Notes under the pieces: model-generated
The model's database searches: none
Seen by the model: only the letters and a program-made list of their open reading frames with translations
Told to the model about the DNA's origin: nothing
Assembly: GCA_026168455.1 (NCBI GenBank)
Contig: CM047425.1
Span: forward strand, 90,647,580 to 90,711,579
Source of the DNA: Theocolax elegans
Taxonomy: Eukaryota > Arthropoda > Insecta > Hymenoptera > Cerocephalidae
Direction: 5' to 3'
DNA length: 64,000 nt
Part shown: positions 1-13,618 of the stretch, piece by piece
Layout of the letters: each line of letters starts with the position of its first letter
Numbering within the stretch: position 1 is the stretch's first letter
Position numbers and translations under genes: made by a program

Positions 1-1696
1 CGGTGGATCAAATGATGCATTACTTTTTTTTATTTTTAATCTGCAATGTATATTTGTGCATACGTTTCTGATAAGGTTATTTCTGATACGAGGACGTTGA
101 CACTCTCCAACATTCTTTTTGCATATAAATGTTACTATTCAGTAAATTACTTTAGTTCTTAGTAAACATTACAATAACTTTTGTACCAATATGCTGTTTT
201 CGTTTTTTTATCGATTTCTTGATGCTTGATTCGATAACACGCAATTTAAATATATTAATATTTTAAAATTTATTTTAATATGTGATTAGAACTATATGAT
301 CACTAATGCATTTTAAACATTTTAATTGTTCTTGTTTATAATTTTGTGTTAAATTTAACGAATTATCATCTTTGATATTGTTGGAGTAACTGCATAATTA
401 TTATAGAATAATGTAGGCAATTACATAAATATACAATAACACTTTTGTAAATAATACAAATTTTTGGGTAGAAAAGTGTATCTTTTGCGTCATGTACAAA
501 TAATATTATAAAGTAATTACACTATATAATCAAAACATCGTAACTAATTTTTATAGCAATATTGAATTAAAAGCGTATAACATCAAACGTAAGTCAAATC
601 AAAGTGTAATTTAGAATTTTCTAAGTTCTATACACTTTTTCCACATTTTATTACCATTATTATGCTCTCAAAAACGTATTATATTATACTATTACCTTAA
701 TTTTGCAGATTTATTCGTTTATGTCTGCAGTATAAACTATAATCATGAAAATTAATTGATCAAACATTAGTCTGGAATGACGTGCTTAAACCTCTTTGTA
801 TCTCTTCAATTTAATTAATTATATTTTAATTTATAGAAATGTGTATTTTAATAATATTTAATCAAATCATAAACTTCCACGCTTGATTTTTACCATTTTT
901 CGTTGGTTGTTCAAAGTAAGTAGGATTTCGTTTTGCTTGAATGATCAGCATGCTATGTACATATACGCACACGCGCTCAGGATAATTATTCACAAAATAA
1001 AGTAAAAGTTCCCTTATATTTAAATCACACGTGGCTGAGGTAATAGCTTCTTTTTTTTAGGGAAGGATAGGGAAGGGAAAGGGGGGGGGGAGATTCTATC
1101 GTCGATCTGTCGCTTCTTGCGGAAATCCCACAAGATTAAGCCGGAAGATAAACCGACAGACCCACACTGAAATTAGCTTGACAGGTCGTGCGTGAACAAG
1201 TGCGAGACTTATGGTTCGTTTCACGTGCGGAATATTATGACTTGCGGACGGCGTTTTACACCTGCGTTCGGTATTTAGTCGGGTGTTCATGAATTTCTCC
1301 AACAATGTACAACCGTATGGATTTTCGTAATTTTTTTCGTATACTCGATTACAGTTGAATCTTGTTTCGTTTAAATAATATATAAAGTATGTGAAAAATT
1401 AATACGAATAATAATAATTTTAATTTTATAATATATTGTGCAAGGAAGTATAATATTATTTACTTACAATTGTGCACGTTAATATTTGGATTACGAATTA
1501 AAAATCTGCTTTAATTTTTCTGATATTGTACTGCCTTACTGGAGTAACAAATACATTATTCATTATGTAAGATTAAGATTTAGTTCACAATATTAAATAA
1601 CATATTCTTCTAATTTTTAATAAAGACTGTTAGTTTCATACTGACAATCTCTGAATAAATTGCATTATATAATAATCTTGATCTAAAAGAAAAAGA

Positions 1697-1701
<5 letters not shown>

Positions 1702-1727
<26 letters not shown>
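1702..1727. repeat. (TA)n microsatellite
   Basis: Uninterrupted TA dinucleotide run. Confidence 0.9.
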
Positions 1728-2570
1728 AGTCATCTAACAATTAGTGTAACTGCACTGTCGTACAATGTGCACCTATTACATGGGCGTGTTCTTCATAGAA
1801 ATATATAGTAGGAGAAAATCATTACCATAGAATATCTATTATTTAAATTAAACTGAAACTCGTAATTCTAATCATTTTGTATTATTTCGTCATTGCATAT
1901 CGAACGTATGATGCATCATTTTATTAGCGAATAATTTTTTATTTTTTACGTAGATAATGTATTTATTCAATGTTGGAAAATATTTTTTAAATTTATATTT
2001 ACATTTTATCCTCTTCTTGTAATATATATTTGAAGATAATGTAAAATTGTATACGAATATTATATATTTTCCCACATTTTTTTATAATTATTTTTACATA
2101 ACTCTTCCTATAGCAGTGTGTACGTAAATGATATATAAATCATCAAAACTAGCAAACATTTTTCATGTAGCAATACTCAAAATTTTAAAATTGATGTAAA
2201 TGGATCATAAATGGATATGAAGAATTAATGTTTTATATTGTACATTAAGTGTCAATAAGTATGTACAATAAGAAATGCAATATCGCAAAAGTCTCAAATT
2301 GCAAATAAAATACAAAATATTTATTGAACGATCGAATCACTAGTTAATTAGAAGACAAAATAAATCACGGAATTATGCAAATAATCTAAATTTTAGTATC
2401 AAGTGACAAAATTGATAGTAAAAAGTAAGTGCATGCGCATGTGTACCGAAGGAATAAAAGCAACTGATATATAACCGAGTGACTAGACCACCAGACGGCT
2501 ATAAGATTGATCGGTTAAAATCAAATTCGCTAGTTCTCATACAAGTATAGATGCACTGCACACACGGGGT

Positions 2571-2820
2571 GGTATATAAGGTACCTGTTGGGTACTTACT
2601 TCGATCGAATGTATGAAAGCAGTATACGCACGTCTCTTTCTCAGTCTCGCTTGACAGCGCATTCCCACGCATAGTAGCATGCTACTTTTGTCTCGTTCGC
2701 TCGTCTCCTTCGCGCCTTGCAAAGGAACCTTTCCTTCTCCTTGCTTTTTTTTTCTTCTTCTCTCGAGACTCTTCTTTCCTAAGCTGATAGCGCGTTGATT
2801 CATTTTACTGCACCCTTTTC
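2571..2820 (-). promoter_or_regulatory. Possible 5' noncoding exon/promoter patch
   Basis: This is a GC-richer island in AT-rich DNA. On the minus strand a purine-rich stretch is followed by a good splice donor (CGAA|GTAAGTA, boundary near 2604), as expected for a 5' untranslated exon of a gene lying to the left of the window. On the plus strand there is a TATATAAGG near 2572-2580. The two signals point in opposite directions and no coding exon supports either, so this is only a candidate. Confidence 0.2.
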
Positions 2821-4280
2821 ATGCTAACTCGAAGATAAGAAAAATCGTTTTGCTTTATCACGTATACTTCTGAAATTACACGTAGAGGGAATGAACTTTT
2901 TCGTTGATGGATTTATCGTGAATTGTTAGTTTAATGCGATATGAGATGTAGACTGTTACACATTATTTTTTTTCGACTCAACTTTTTTTCTTCGTTGTTT
3001 TTATACAATTATACGAATTGAAATATTTGGATAAACTTTGTTTAAGGAGATGTGAGACTATGAAAATTGGAATCCTTATTAAATTTTTTAATTAATAATA
3101 TGGGTTGACTTTTTCCAAAACAATCTCTCTGTAACGCTCTTCTGCTTGCTTTGAATAGTACGTATGATATTTTTCAAAATCTTTTATCACTAAGTGATCG
3201 AGATTTTTGTGGACCCACAAAGTTCTATTTTTTACTTAATCGTTACCGACGAAAAGTGGTTATTAATTTTTCACCAATTTAAAATTAATCATTTAAGAAA
3301 AATCGCTCTGTCAGCTTGTTCTATATTACTCAAGTGTCACGTATGAATTTTTCCAAATTTTTAGTTCGATATTTCCAGAAAAATTTTGAGTTTTTAAAAG
3401 TAGATCCCTGTAATTTTGCTATCACATCTTAATGCATTCTCATTTTACGTGTTCAGTTGTTATATTCCACAAATTCCTTTTGGAGGATAATATATATACC
3501 AATCCTCATTATTATGAAATTTATTTTGTAAAATTACTCAATGTAGGTGAAAATTTATATTTTACTAATATATATATATCATACCGAAATATAAAATGGG
3601 TTATTAGTATAAAAATAACGGAGTTTATTCGGTATAGGATCCTTCATGGAGTTTTCCATCCACTTGGAAGTTGGAACCTAAATAGGTAGGTTTTTTACAT
3701 TACGTCAACTCGACACGCGTAGAAAATGTTGCTGTCTTCTCACTTTACTTTCTCACTAAAACTGCACTCAGTATACTCACATGTATGCACTACATCACTT
3801 CAGTATAGTGTCTAGTCTATACTTTATGAAAAAAGTAAATTTATTTAAGTATACCTATGTTTATAGAAATTAATTTTTATAGCAATAAAATTATTGAAAA
3901 ATTTTATATCTGTAATGTGTGCGATATAAACATTTGAAATATTTCTCATTCCTCGTTTCTGTTCACCATTATGACGTTTCCTTCGTTTCGAAATACCACG
4001 TTCCTGTGTCTGCATAAATAATATAAGTCTATATATGTACAGTTTTCTTAAGTATTTTGATATTACTCTTCCTTCTGCATTTTTGATACTCTAAATAGTT
4101 TTAAGTTATAATCTTTAATCACAAAATGTGTTGTCAAAGTAGAACTACACTTTCAAGAGGCGTTATACTATAAATTAATGTAATAAAGAGACCAAATATT
4201 CAACGCATCATGAGACTATTTTCATTGTTATATATTTAAATTACAATTGTTTACTTAACTACTGAAGTATATTTTTTATA

Positions 4281-6375
4281 ATGGCTTATTTATTTAAACC
4301 TGATTATGTGCGTTATGTGTGTAGCTGTGGATCTTTAAAATCCATTGCTAAAATTTATTTTTGTAGACACTGCTTGAGTATTCGATGTGGATACTGCGTT
4401 TGTCAAGAAGTAAGATACTTGTTATATACTTATTTAAACTAATTTAATTTTTTAATTTATCTCATATATTACAGGTTGATTCGTACTATTGTCCAAATTG
4501 TTTAGAAAATGTATCACCTTCGGAAGTTAGATTAAAGAAAAATACGTATGTCAATAAAATTTTCAATATTTAGATTATATTTTATTTGAAAAAAAAATCT
4601 TTTTTTCCTAGATGTTCTAATTGTTTTGATTGTCCATGCTGCTTGCAAACATTATCTATACGTTCTGGGCAAGTCTTAATAAAACCAGTACCACAACAAT
4701 CTGGCGAAGAAGAAGCTAAACGTACAACCAAAAAATATTATTATTTAAGTTGTTCTTTTTGTCGATGGACTTCTAGAGATGTTGGTATACCTTACCAAAC
4801 TGTAGGTAAGATAAAGATCATATGGTATAAATGTTGTTTCTATCAGAACTTTCATTTTATATTCTTTTAATATGTTTGACATAATACAAATATTTTTTAG
4901 CAACTGGAAGTTGGAAACAGCAGGAAAATCCTCATGCTAATCGGATAACATCACTTATAAATTATCATAAAATTTTAGCTTCCATTGAAAAGCAACAAAA
5001 AGAACGTAAAAAGTTTCAATCAAAACGTACTTTTTTACAGTTTGTAAGTGTACATTTTGTGAATTCTAATATTTATAAGATGTGTTTTTCTTTAAAGTAA
5101 CTATTATTATAGGAAAAGTTTGGTATTACGTCGGCAATAGCTAGAAAACTTTCTGGTCGATCTGCTTTACCTTTACCACAAACTCAAACATCGGATCAAC
5201 CACAGTCTTCAGTAGCTACAGAGGAAGTGGAAGAACTTTCTCCAGATATTTTTACTAAACCTTTGGATGTGACTAAAAGTAAGAAACATTATTGAATGAA
5301 AATTAGTAATAAATTTCAAACTGTTAATATTATTACAGTTACAACATTAAGTCAAAGATTGAGTCATCCTGATCTACAAGCAGAAACAATAAATGAAACG
5401 AGACCTCAGTGTAAACAATTAATTGTTAAACGTTCTCAACGTTGTAGATCATGTGAGCATAATGTCAGCAAACCTGAATTTTGTTCTACATCAACTAAAT
5501 TTAAAATTCTACTAGCAGCTTTGTATGTTCAATTGTTTTTTTTATTTTAAATTAAATAATTCCAAAACAGTAATAAATTTAATCATTTTATTTAGCTATC
5601 ATGTTCCAGAAGTACGCATTGTAACATGTGAACCATTAAGGCTTGGAAAATCTAGTGAATTACTTTTAAAATTTTGTAATCCTACCCAACATCAAATGGA
5701 AATAATGCTTTTATCTTTAGATACGAGTATGGCACCAACTTTTACTTCTGTGAAGGGGATTAAAGAAGAAATAAAACGTGAAAATGTTCAAATGGTATTT
5801 AAGTTTAAATTAACTTACATTTTGAAATTAAAATATAAAATTTATTTCTTTTTTAAAATAGAACTAATCTAAACACTTTCACAGGGTTCTGAATCACCAA
5901 ATTTACTACCTTCTGCTATAAGACAAGCAGCTGTGACCGAAGATCCTAGACCAATAGTATTAAGTCCAACAGGTGATGTAATATTACCTAATAGTACTTT
6001 AACATTACCACCAAAAGATGATGCTGCTGAATATGATGATCCAGGTGATACTCATAACTTTCATGATGATCCAAAGTAAGTTTTTAAAAAATATTTAAAA
6101 TAGTAAATTCGCATCAACATGATTAAAATTATATGCTTATGATTACTTTTAGATTAGTTGTATGGAGAAAAGGTAATCAAGCAGTTATTCGTTTACATGT
6201 ATTACCTTATGTTGACAAAGAGACACGAAGCAAAGATGAACCTATTGTAATTGGCTTTGTTGTGCAATATGGTTATGTTAATACAATAGCAACTTTAGAA
6301 CACAAAGCTCCTCAAAAATTGGATTTAAAAGTTAAATTATTTTTAACACTTGGAAAGGTAGTTGATGTTGCATAA
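4281..6375 (+). CDS. DCTN4: Dynactin subunit 4 (p62)
   Basis: Subunit of the dynactin complex, found at the pointed end of its actin-like filament in the cytoplasm, where it helps dynactin act with dynein. Nine exons join in phase: 4281-4409, 4475-4545, 4612-4805, 4901-5043, 5113-5278, 5339-5522, 5596-5794, 5885-6075 and 6153-6375 (499 aa; human is about 460). The N-terminus is a cysteine-rich zinc-binding region with CxxC pairs: FCRHC, YYCPNCLENV, CSNCFDCPCC. The signature FCRWTSRDVG follows, then RCRSCEHNVSKPEF and a YHVPEVRI segment, all of which match the family in order. The start is the first ATG of the open exon, which opens with MAYLFKPDYV. A poly(A) signal AATAAA lies about 55 bases past the stop. 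The gene converges on RpS14, with 250 bp between the stop codons. Confidence 0.93.
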
Positions 6376-6432
6376 CATTCTACAAATCAAATTCAACACA
6401 ACTTATTACATATTATATTATAATTTTTATGA

Positions 6433-6438
6433 AATAAA
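6433..6438 (+). terminator. Poly(A) signal of dynactin subunit 4
   Basis: An AATAAA hexamer lies about 58 bases past the DCTN4 stop codon in a short 3' UTR. It is the most likely cleavage signal before the convergent RpS14 transcript. Confidence 0.6.
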
Positions 6439-6579
6439 TATATTCATCAAAATTATTTTGTCTAATTTTAATTAAATTCTTTGATCATAAGTTAAATTAA
6501 ATATCTTATATTAAAATAGGTACTTTTAATGTTTTGAAAGTATAACAAAAGAAAAAGGTTGATATAATTTTTTAAAACG

Positions 6580-6585
6580 TTTATT
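6580..6585 (-). terminator. Poly(A) signal of RpS14
   Basis: AATAAA on the minus strand, about 40 bases beyond the RpS14 stop codon. Confidence 0.6.
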
Positions 6586-6624
6586 ATAGCAATATAATAA
6601 ACCATATTGAAATATAAAATTAAT

Positions 6625-8075
<1,451 letters not shown>

Positions 8076-8374
8076 GCTGCAAATTAAAATGACTAATGAC
8101 ACACCATTTCATTAATAAATGTAATATTAATTAAAGTAAACTAATACAAAATTTCTTTAAAATATTATTTGGTTAGTTAGGTTATGGTCATGAGTGCAAC
8201 ATAAGGGCGCCGCGAACTGCCAAACTTTCATCCATCAACATCACGACCAAGAAACAACAATATGATTAATTTTCTAATTATTAATAGAATAGGAGAATTA
8301 CTTTTGACGATGGGCCGTTTATTTTTTAAAAATATACAATACTTTAAATAAAAATTGAGTAAAAACGTACTTAC

Positions 8375-8419
8375 TGTACGTCCTCGAACTACTCGTTCTT
8401 GCCAGGAAACTTGTAAAAG
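8375..8419 (-). promoter_or_regulatory. RpS14 first exon with TOP-like start
   Basis: On the minus strand a pyrimidine tract CTTTTAC at 8413-8419 is followed by a short leader that ends in a strong donor (ACA|GTAAGT, boundary 8375/8374). The coding exon has an acceptor (TTTGCAG, boundary 8079/8080) just before its ATG, so a 5' UTR intron is expected. Ribosomal protein mRNAs normally begin with a 5' terminal oligopyrimidine tract that links translation to TOR signalling. The TSS position is an inference. Confidence 0.45.
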
Positions 8420-9845
8420 ATGGAGCTTCGGGCGCGTAATTTCAAGTTTGTATTGTTGGTATACTTTTGTACATTACTTTGACTATTATTAATTCTAGAC
8501 AAATATTTTAATTCAATTAGGTATTGTGTATTAAATTACTACAAAAATTAAATATATTATTTTTCTGCATTTAACATATCAGATATTCTTATTTAAAGAA
8601 CAATTTGCTATAGATTAATTTATAAATATATAGGTTTATCTAGATGTAGTATCGACACACAATGTAAATTAATTTTTGTTATATTATAAATATACCATAA
8701 ATTATATATAAACAAATAATACAGAAATTTATAAATCGATTCGAAAAATGGTACAAAAACAGATTAAGTAAATACATATATCTTTCTGTAATCGGTATAG
8801 TTAAACTTTCACACATAATTTGAATAAATATTTACTTTTAAAATTATTAAACATAGATATAAATATTTAAATATTTAAACATATGTAATGATTTGATTAT
8901 TTTTTATGCATATAAAACGATATATAACCCAAATAATAATAAGGAATGAAATGGAATATAGAACTTATTGGAATTGGGGAATGATGCTATATTCATGCAT
9001 ATATATATATATAATTGATATAAATTATGTAGTACTTAACTAAAATAAAAATTATTAACGTTTGATACCATGAATTATTCAAACATAAATGATGTACAGA
9101 ATATATAAACATATATTCTAAATACGATACGAGAGACTCAGTTTACAACACAATATTCATCATCCAGTTACACACCAAAAAATGTTACCTTTTAACCTCT
9201 ATTAAAGGTACTCTCTCAAGCTGTGTAAAAAACATTTTCTTTGGCTTGTTTTACAATTATATAGTAATAGTTTAATTTAATGTACTGTTATTTCTTAACT
9301 AAGAAATATAGCTTTAAAGAAATTATAGTTTTAATTTTTGTCATGCATACCTTATTTATATATTTATTATTTTACATTTCAGATTGTCAAAAGAGTTTCT
9401 TATTTTGTTTTACTCTAACAAAATGCAGCTAGTTTTAATAACGTTTAATTTTACATGCTCTAGTCATCTGTCCATTAATATTTAACATATAATTTTTATC
9501 AAGTTAGTAAAGTATATTTCTGCAGTGTTCCACTATACATTCTAAATTCTTTATTGAATTTTTATTTATATTTTTATTTTTAGAGTATTGATAATTTTAA
9601 ATATATATATATATATATATATAACAATCTTGAAGAAATGAGATAGAAAAGTCTGATTAATCATTTAAAAAGAAGTAAGTTCTTATATTTTTATCTTTCT
9701 TGGTTTTTCTGTATTGCTTTCAGTGTTATTTAGTACTTGTCGAATTGTATTACTAAATTAAAAAGATTAATAAAAGCAGAATCATACTCTTCAATAAATT
9801 ATATTAAATTGTACATTTTTTTGCAGTTTTATATATAAAACCAAC
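8420..9845. other. RpS14/PIG-F divergent intergenic region
   Basis: About 1.4 kb of AT-rich DNA between the RpS14 start site and the PIG-F coding exon. It should hold the promoters of both divergent genes. A noncoding PIG-F exon is likely, because a clear acceptor (TTTTTTGCAG) sits about 20 bases before the PIG-F ATG. TA-rich microsatellites lie at about 8998-9013 and 9599-9622. I see no coding potential. Confidence 0.4.
9599..9622. repeat. (AT)n microsatellite
   Basis: Uninterrupted AT dinucleotide run in the RpS14/PIG-F intergenic region. Confidence 0.85.
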
Positions 9846-10562
9846 ATGGATGTGGATAGTCTTCGAAACCACCAAGTATTATTGCTGCATTGCTCAATTA
9901 CATGCATTTACTTCACAGGAATATTTGTTTATCTATTTTTTAGTAATGATTTGTACAATCTTGAAACGTACAAGTTTATTTCAATACTGTCAACATTAAT
10001 TTTTGCTGAGCTTTTAAAGATGCTACTTACATCTTTTCAGTCGAATCACCTGTTGACACAAAAAGTGGAATCTAGTAATGTAACAAAACCAAAAAGAACA
10101 ATCTCTAAAATTGCAAAAGATGGTATAAAATTTGTTTTAGCTACTGTTGGAATAACTGTAACTTATTACATTGCTGCAGTACTATTTGGAGCACCTATAT
10201 TAACTCATCATAAAGAAACACTAATGCTGGCATTTACTTTGACAACTCTTACAATGATTCCAGCAAGTTTGCATTTAGGAGTTAATAATGCTATCGCTCT
10301 ATTCATTGGATCAAATTTACCTATTAGTGGAATTTTTATAGATGCTGTTAAATTAAATATTAAGTCTGTATTATTAGGTACTTGGCTAAGTGCATTTGTA
10401 TTACCATTAGACTGGGATAAACCATGGCAAGCGTGGCCTATACCTTGTATAGTAGGTGCATTACTTGGCTATTTTGTAGCTTATTTTATAACTTTTATAA
10501 AAATATCAACTACGAAGTTTAAGAAGAAGACTAAGAAATGTGAAACTTTTAAGACATGTTAA
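9846..10562 (+). CDS. PIGF: GPI ethanolamine-phosphate transferase subunit PIG-F
   Basis: ER multi-pass membrane protein that stabilises and partners the catalytic subunits PIG-O and PIG-G, which add ethanolamine phosphate to mannoses of the GPI anchor precursor. The whole coding region is one exon of 238 aa (human 219). It has about six hydrophobic segments, a family-typical VLFGAPI followed by a long helix, and the strongest signature PLDWDKPWQAWPIPC near residues 195-209, followed by a GALLGYFVAYF helix. The C-terminus is lysine-rich and cytosolic. The start is the first ATG (MDVDSLRNHQ) just after a spliced leader acceptor. AATAAA at 10577-10582 is the likely poly(A) signal. NT5C3 follows on the same strand after about 590 bp. 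Confidence 0.92.
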   Translation: MDVDSLRNHQVLLLHCSITCIYFTGIFVYLFFSNDLYNLETYKFISILSTLIFAELLKMLLTSFQSNHLLTQKVESSNVTKPKRTISKIAKDGIKFVLATVGITVTYYIAAVLFGAPILTHHKETLMLAFTLTTLTMIPASLHLGVNNAIALFIGSNLPISGIFIDAVKLNIKSVLLGTWLSAFVLPLDWDKPWQAWPIPCIVGALLGYFVAYFITFIKISTTKFKKKTKKCETFKTC

Positions 10563-10576
10563 ACTTTTATGAAGAC

Positions 10577-10582
10577 AATAAA
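10577..10582 (+). terminator. Poly(A) signal of PIG-F
   Basis: AATAAA 15 bases past the PIG-F stop codon, implying a very short 3' UTR. Confidence 0.55.
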
Positions 10583-11152
10583 AAGAAATGTTAATAATTA
10601 TTGTTGGTACTAAAATATTTATTTTGGTTGAATTATACTTATATTATTATTTTATTTTATTAGCATAGAAAATGCATTAACAACATAAATAACACATATG
10701 AAATTTATATTAATGAACAATAATATAATTTGTAAATGGAATGATTAGACATTCACGGAATTTTCCTGAAATAAAAATAAACTATAATAATGAATAGAAT
10801 AAAATCAAAAAATAAATTAAAAAAATGATGGGCATTTTTTTTCATTAAAAAATTAGTTTTCAAAGAAAACGAGAATCGAGACGTGTAGGTACTCCGAGAT
10901 TTTTCGAGAGTATCGCAGGTGACGCAACATCGAAGTTCGTATTATACATGCAACTTATAAACCGGCCAACACAGTGCCTGCAGTATGTTTCAGGAGTAAA
11001 CACATTTAGTAACATTAAAGTATTAAAAATTATACTTTTACAAATTGTTATGACTACAAGACTATAAATTAGCTTTTTCCAAATTAATTACACACGCAAA
11101 AAAAGGGTTAACTTATTCTACCAATTAGTATTTTATAAAAGTTACACTAAAT
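10583..11152. other. PIG-F to NT5C3 spacer with NT5C3 promoter
   Basis: AT-rich spacer with a GC-richer patch at about 10865-10995, the likely promoter and leader of the nucleotidase gene. No coding exon is visible. An alternative upstream first exon for NT5C3, as known in vertebrates, cannot be excluded. Confidence 0.35.
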
Positions 11153-12495
11153 ATGCCTAAACAAGTGTCCATTGAAGACGTGAGTTTTATATTTATATAT
11201 AAATAATAATATATACATATTTATCCTTTATTTGTTAACATTTTCTTAGTTTAATTGTTATTATTACTTTTTTACATCATTATCCTTTCATCAGCCTTCT
11301 CTAAATTATTAATTATTTTATCACACCATGTACTCATTGTAAAAAAAAAATTACAATTGATTATTGCTAAACAATGCAATTATATAAATAATTATTTTTA
11401 GCTGCTGTTTATAAAAGCTGAAAATGTACAAATTAAAAATCAAGAAGCAGTCTTGGAAAAAATTAATAAAATTCTATGCGATGGTCCAAATAAATTACAG
11501 GTGTTTGCATTGTTTGTATTTTCTATTTATTAATAATGTGAAAAAAATGTTTAATTTATTTTTATTCTAGGTAGTATCAGATTTTGACAGAACAATAACA
11601 AGGCAACATATAAATGGTGATCATGGACCTAGTAGCTTTGGTAAATAAATATAAAATTTTTACATATTTAATAATTTTATTTATTTTTAATTAATTTAAA
11701 TTTTTATTAAACATTTAGCAATTTTTTTGGAATGTAAAAATTTATGTCCCTTGTACAAGAAAAAATCAAGTGAATTAAGGGAAAAATATTTAAAAATGGA
11801 AATTGATCCTAAAATATCGCTAGAGGAAAAAATTAATGTAATGGTTGAATGGATGATTCAAGAAGAAGAAATTCTTCAAGGATTTGAATTTGACCGCAAG
11901 GAGATAGATGAAGTAGCTAGTCAATATAGTCACTGCTTTCGAAGCAAGGCAAAAGAATTATTTGTTAAGTTACAATCATTTAACATTCCTATTCTTGTAT
12001 TTAGTGCTGGTTTGGGTGATATAGTAAAAGCAATGTTACAGCATGAAGGAATGCTTTCAGAAAACGTAAATATTATATCTAATTTTTTAAAATTTAATGG
12101 AAATATTGTAACAGGTTTTGAAAACCATGATCGTATAATTCATGTGTTCAATAAAAATGAACATGCTATTGAAAATGATTATTTTAAAGTATTAAAAGGA
12201 CGTACAAATGTTATATTACTGGGAGATTCAATAGGAGATGCATCCATGGCTAATGGTGTGAAAGATATTGATACAGTCCTCAGAATAGGATTTCTTTATG
12301 AACATGTAAGTTATTAAAGCAAATGATTTTTTATTATTAAAATTTTAATTAAGTTTGAAATATTAAAGTATTAAAAATATTTTTCATTTTTAGGCTGAAG
12401 ACAATTTACCTGCATACAAAGAAGCTTTTGATATAGTTTTAATAAATGATCAATCTATGAATGTGATACTAGATATACTTAATTTACTTTTATAA
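11153..12495 (+). CDS. NT5C3: Cytosolic 5'-nucleotidase III (pyrimidine 5'-nucleotidase)
   Basis: HAD-superfamily enzyme (UMPH-1 family) that removes the 5' phosphate from pyrimidine nucleoside monophosphates, or from 7-methyl-GMP in the NT5C3B branch, in the cytosol. Five exons keep phase: 11153-11179, 11402-11500, 11571-11640, 11719-12305 and 12394-12495 (294 aa, close to the usual 290-300). HAD motif I is SDFDRTIT, where DxD carries the nucleophile and the acid/base Asp. Motif II is FSAGLGD. The Mg-binding motif IV is GDSIGDASMANG. The C-terminus DIVLINDQSM matches the family end. The sequence alone does not settle NT5C3A versus NT5C3B; insects usually carry one gene. AATAAA at 12562-12567 is the likely poly(A) signal. 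It converges on the KASH gene. Confidence 0.93.
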
Positions 12496-12561
12496 AACAT
12501 TTACTATTTTTTTTACAATTACAGGACAAAATTTAAAAGTAGTAATTTATTACTTTATACA

Positions 12562-12567
12562 AATAAA
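12562..12567 (+). terminator. Poly(A) signal of NT5C3
   Basis: AATAAA 67 bases past the NT5C3 stop codon. Confidence 0.5.
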
Positions 12568-13395
12568 ATTAACCTCTCTATTTATATTTTTAGAATAAAC
12601 ACGAATTTAAAACGACGAAAATGATTTTAATTTACATGTGATACATTTTTGGTTAAGTTAACTTTTTTTTTATTAATTGTGTGTGTATATATATATATAT
12701 ATATATTCATAAATAATAGACATAATTAAATCTGTCAGTCACTTAATTTACGATATTTTGATTAGGAAACAAGTAAGATGGTGAAACATACGCTATTCAC
12801 AGCTAAAGAATTGACAGGTACAATGAGAAAACAGTAGTAGAAATTATAATTAATTTATTTCTTAATTTTTTGTATGAGATTTCGATAATTATTGTTATAA
12901 CTTTACCAATTTATTTAATTTTCACTATTCAGTTGTTTCTATAAGCGAAAATAAAGTTACAAACTGATAATCTTATTTAAGTCCGTGTAATTTTACATAA
13001 CTATTTACAGAACGAGCGACTGAAGTATTTCGAGTCCAAATCATTTCATTTAAAGATTAACATCGATCCGAGTTGTTAGATACATGGAAGACAATAAACT
13101 TAATAGAAAAAACGCATTTCTTCTCAAAGAAAGACGTGTTTATGTAATTTAAGTTAAACATAATCATTATCGTGTTGTATCATTTTTTCTTTACAGATCT
13201 TAAAGTAATATCTCTCAAAATAAATGTAATTATACCTAAAGTATAACAACACAAAAACTGATAAATACAGGTACAAATAAAATACAGTCACTATTTAAAA
13301 AAAATATAGTCTATAAAAAAAACGTGTACTTCAAAAATACTTTTAACAAATATTTAAAGTTGTAAAATCAACCAATAAGATATGCACTAAATAAT
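12568..13395. other. Convergent 3' spacer, NT5C3 / KASH gene
   Basis: About 830 bp between convergent genes. The right part should be the 3' UTR of the minus-strand KASH gene. TTTATT hexamers (sense AATAAA) near 12853 and 12910 are candidate poly(A) signals and would give a 3' UTR of about 0.5 kb. A (GT)n(AT)n microsatellite lies at about 12678-12706. Confidence 0.35.
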
Positions 13396-13618
13396 TTATA
13401 TTGGCCTTGGAACTGGATGTCCTTCATTTTCAACCTGGATATACTGATCAAGTAATTCTTCTATAGACCACCAAGATATTGGTGGTCTATTTTGTCTACT
13501 AAATGATAGTACACGGTTCACAAAGAATCCCAGAAGAAAAGCTACGAACAATCCCCATACTATAGACTTTCGGACTACGTATCTGTTCATTACCCAACAA
13601 ATTATAGGATGCCTGTGA
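13396..13618 (-). other. Last exon: transmembrane helix and KASH-like lumenal tail
   Basis: After a basic stretch (MNRYVVRKS) comes one hydrophobic helix, IVWGLFVAFLLGFFVNRVL. It is followed by about 36 residues with WW and a proline-rich end, NEGHPVPRPI, directly before the stop. A single membrane anchor, a short lumenal peptide and a proline-rich extreme C-terminus fit a KASH peptide that binds SUN-domain trimers across the perinuclear space. The canonical PPPx ending is replaced by PRPI. No cysteine for the KASH-SUN disulphide is seen in the tail. Confidence 0.55.

Larger units (their letters stand above)
1..4280. other. Left flank, no gene assigned
   Basis: AT-rich DNA in which I see no supportable coding exon. 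Open frames here are short, lack splice-consistent partners and resemble no family I know. Two patches are richer in GC than the surroundings: about 1020-1310, which includes a run of ten G near 1081, and about 2530-2820. A (TA)n microsatellite lies at 1702-1727. The last few hundred bases should hold the promoter and 5' UTR of the dynactin gene starting at 4281, but I find no clear TATA box. Confidence 0.5.

Noticed and set aside
1890..2075. 61-codon minus-strand frame rich in K, N, Y and I
   Set aside because: Composition is that expected of random AT-rich DNA; no splice partners.
3432..3689. 85-codon plus-strand frame
   Set aside because: Aromatic/isoleucine-rich chance frame in AT-rich DNA with no homology and no supporting splice sites.
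4586..4870. Single-exon reading of 94 codons within dynactin
   Set aside because: The cysteine-rich core is real, but its ends run into introns. The spliced exon is 4612-4805.
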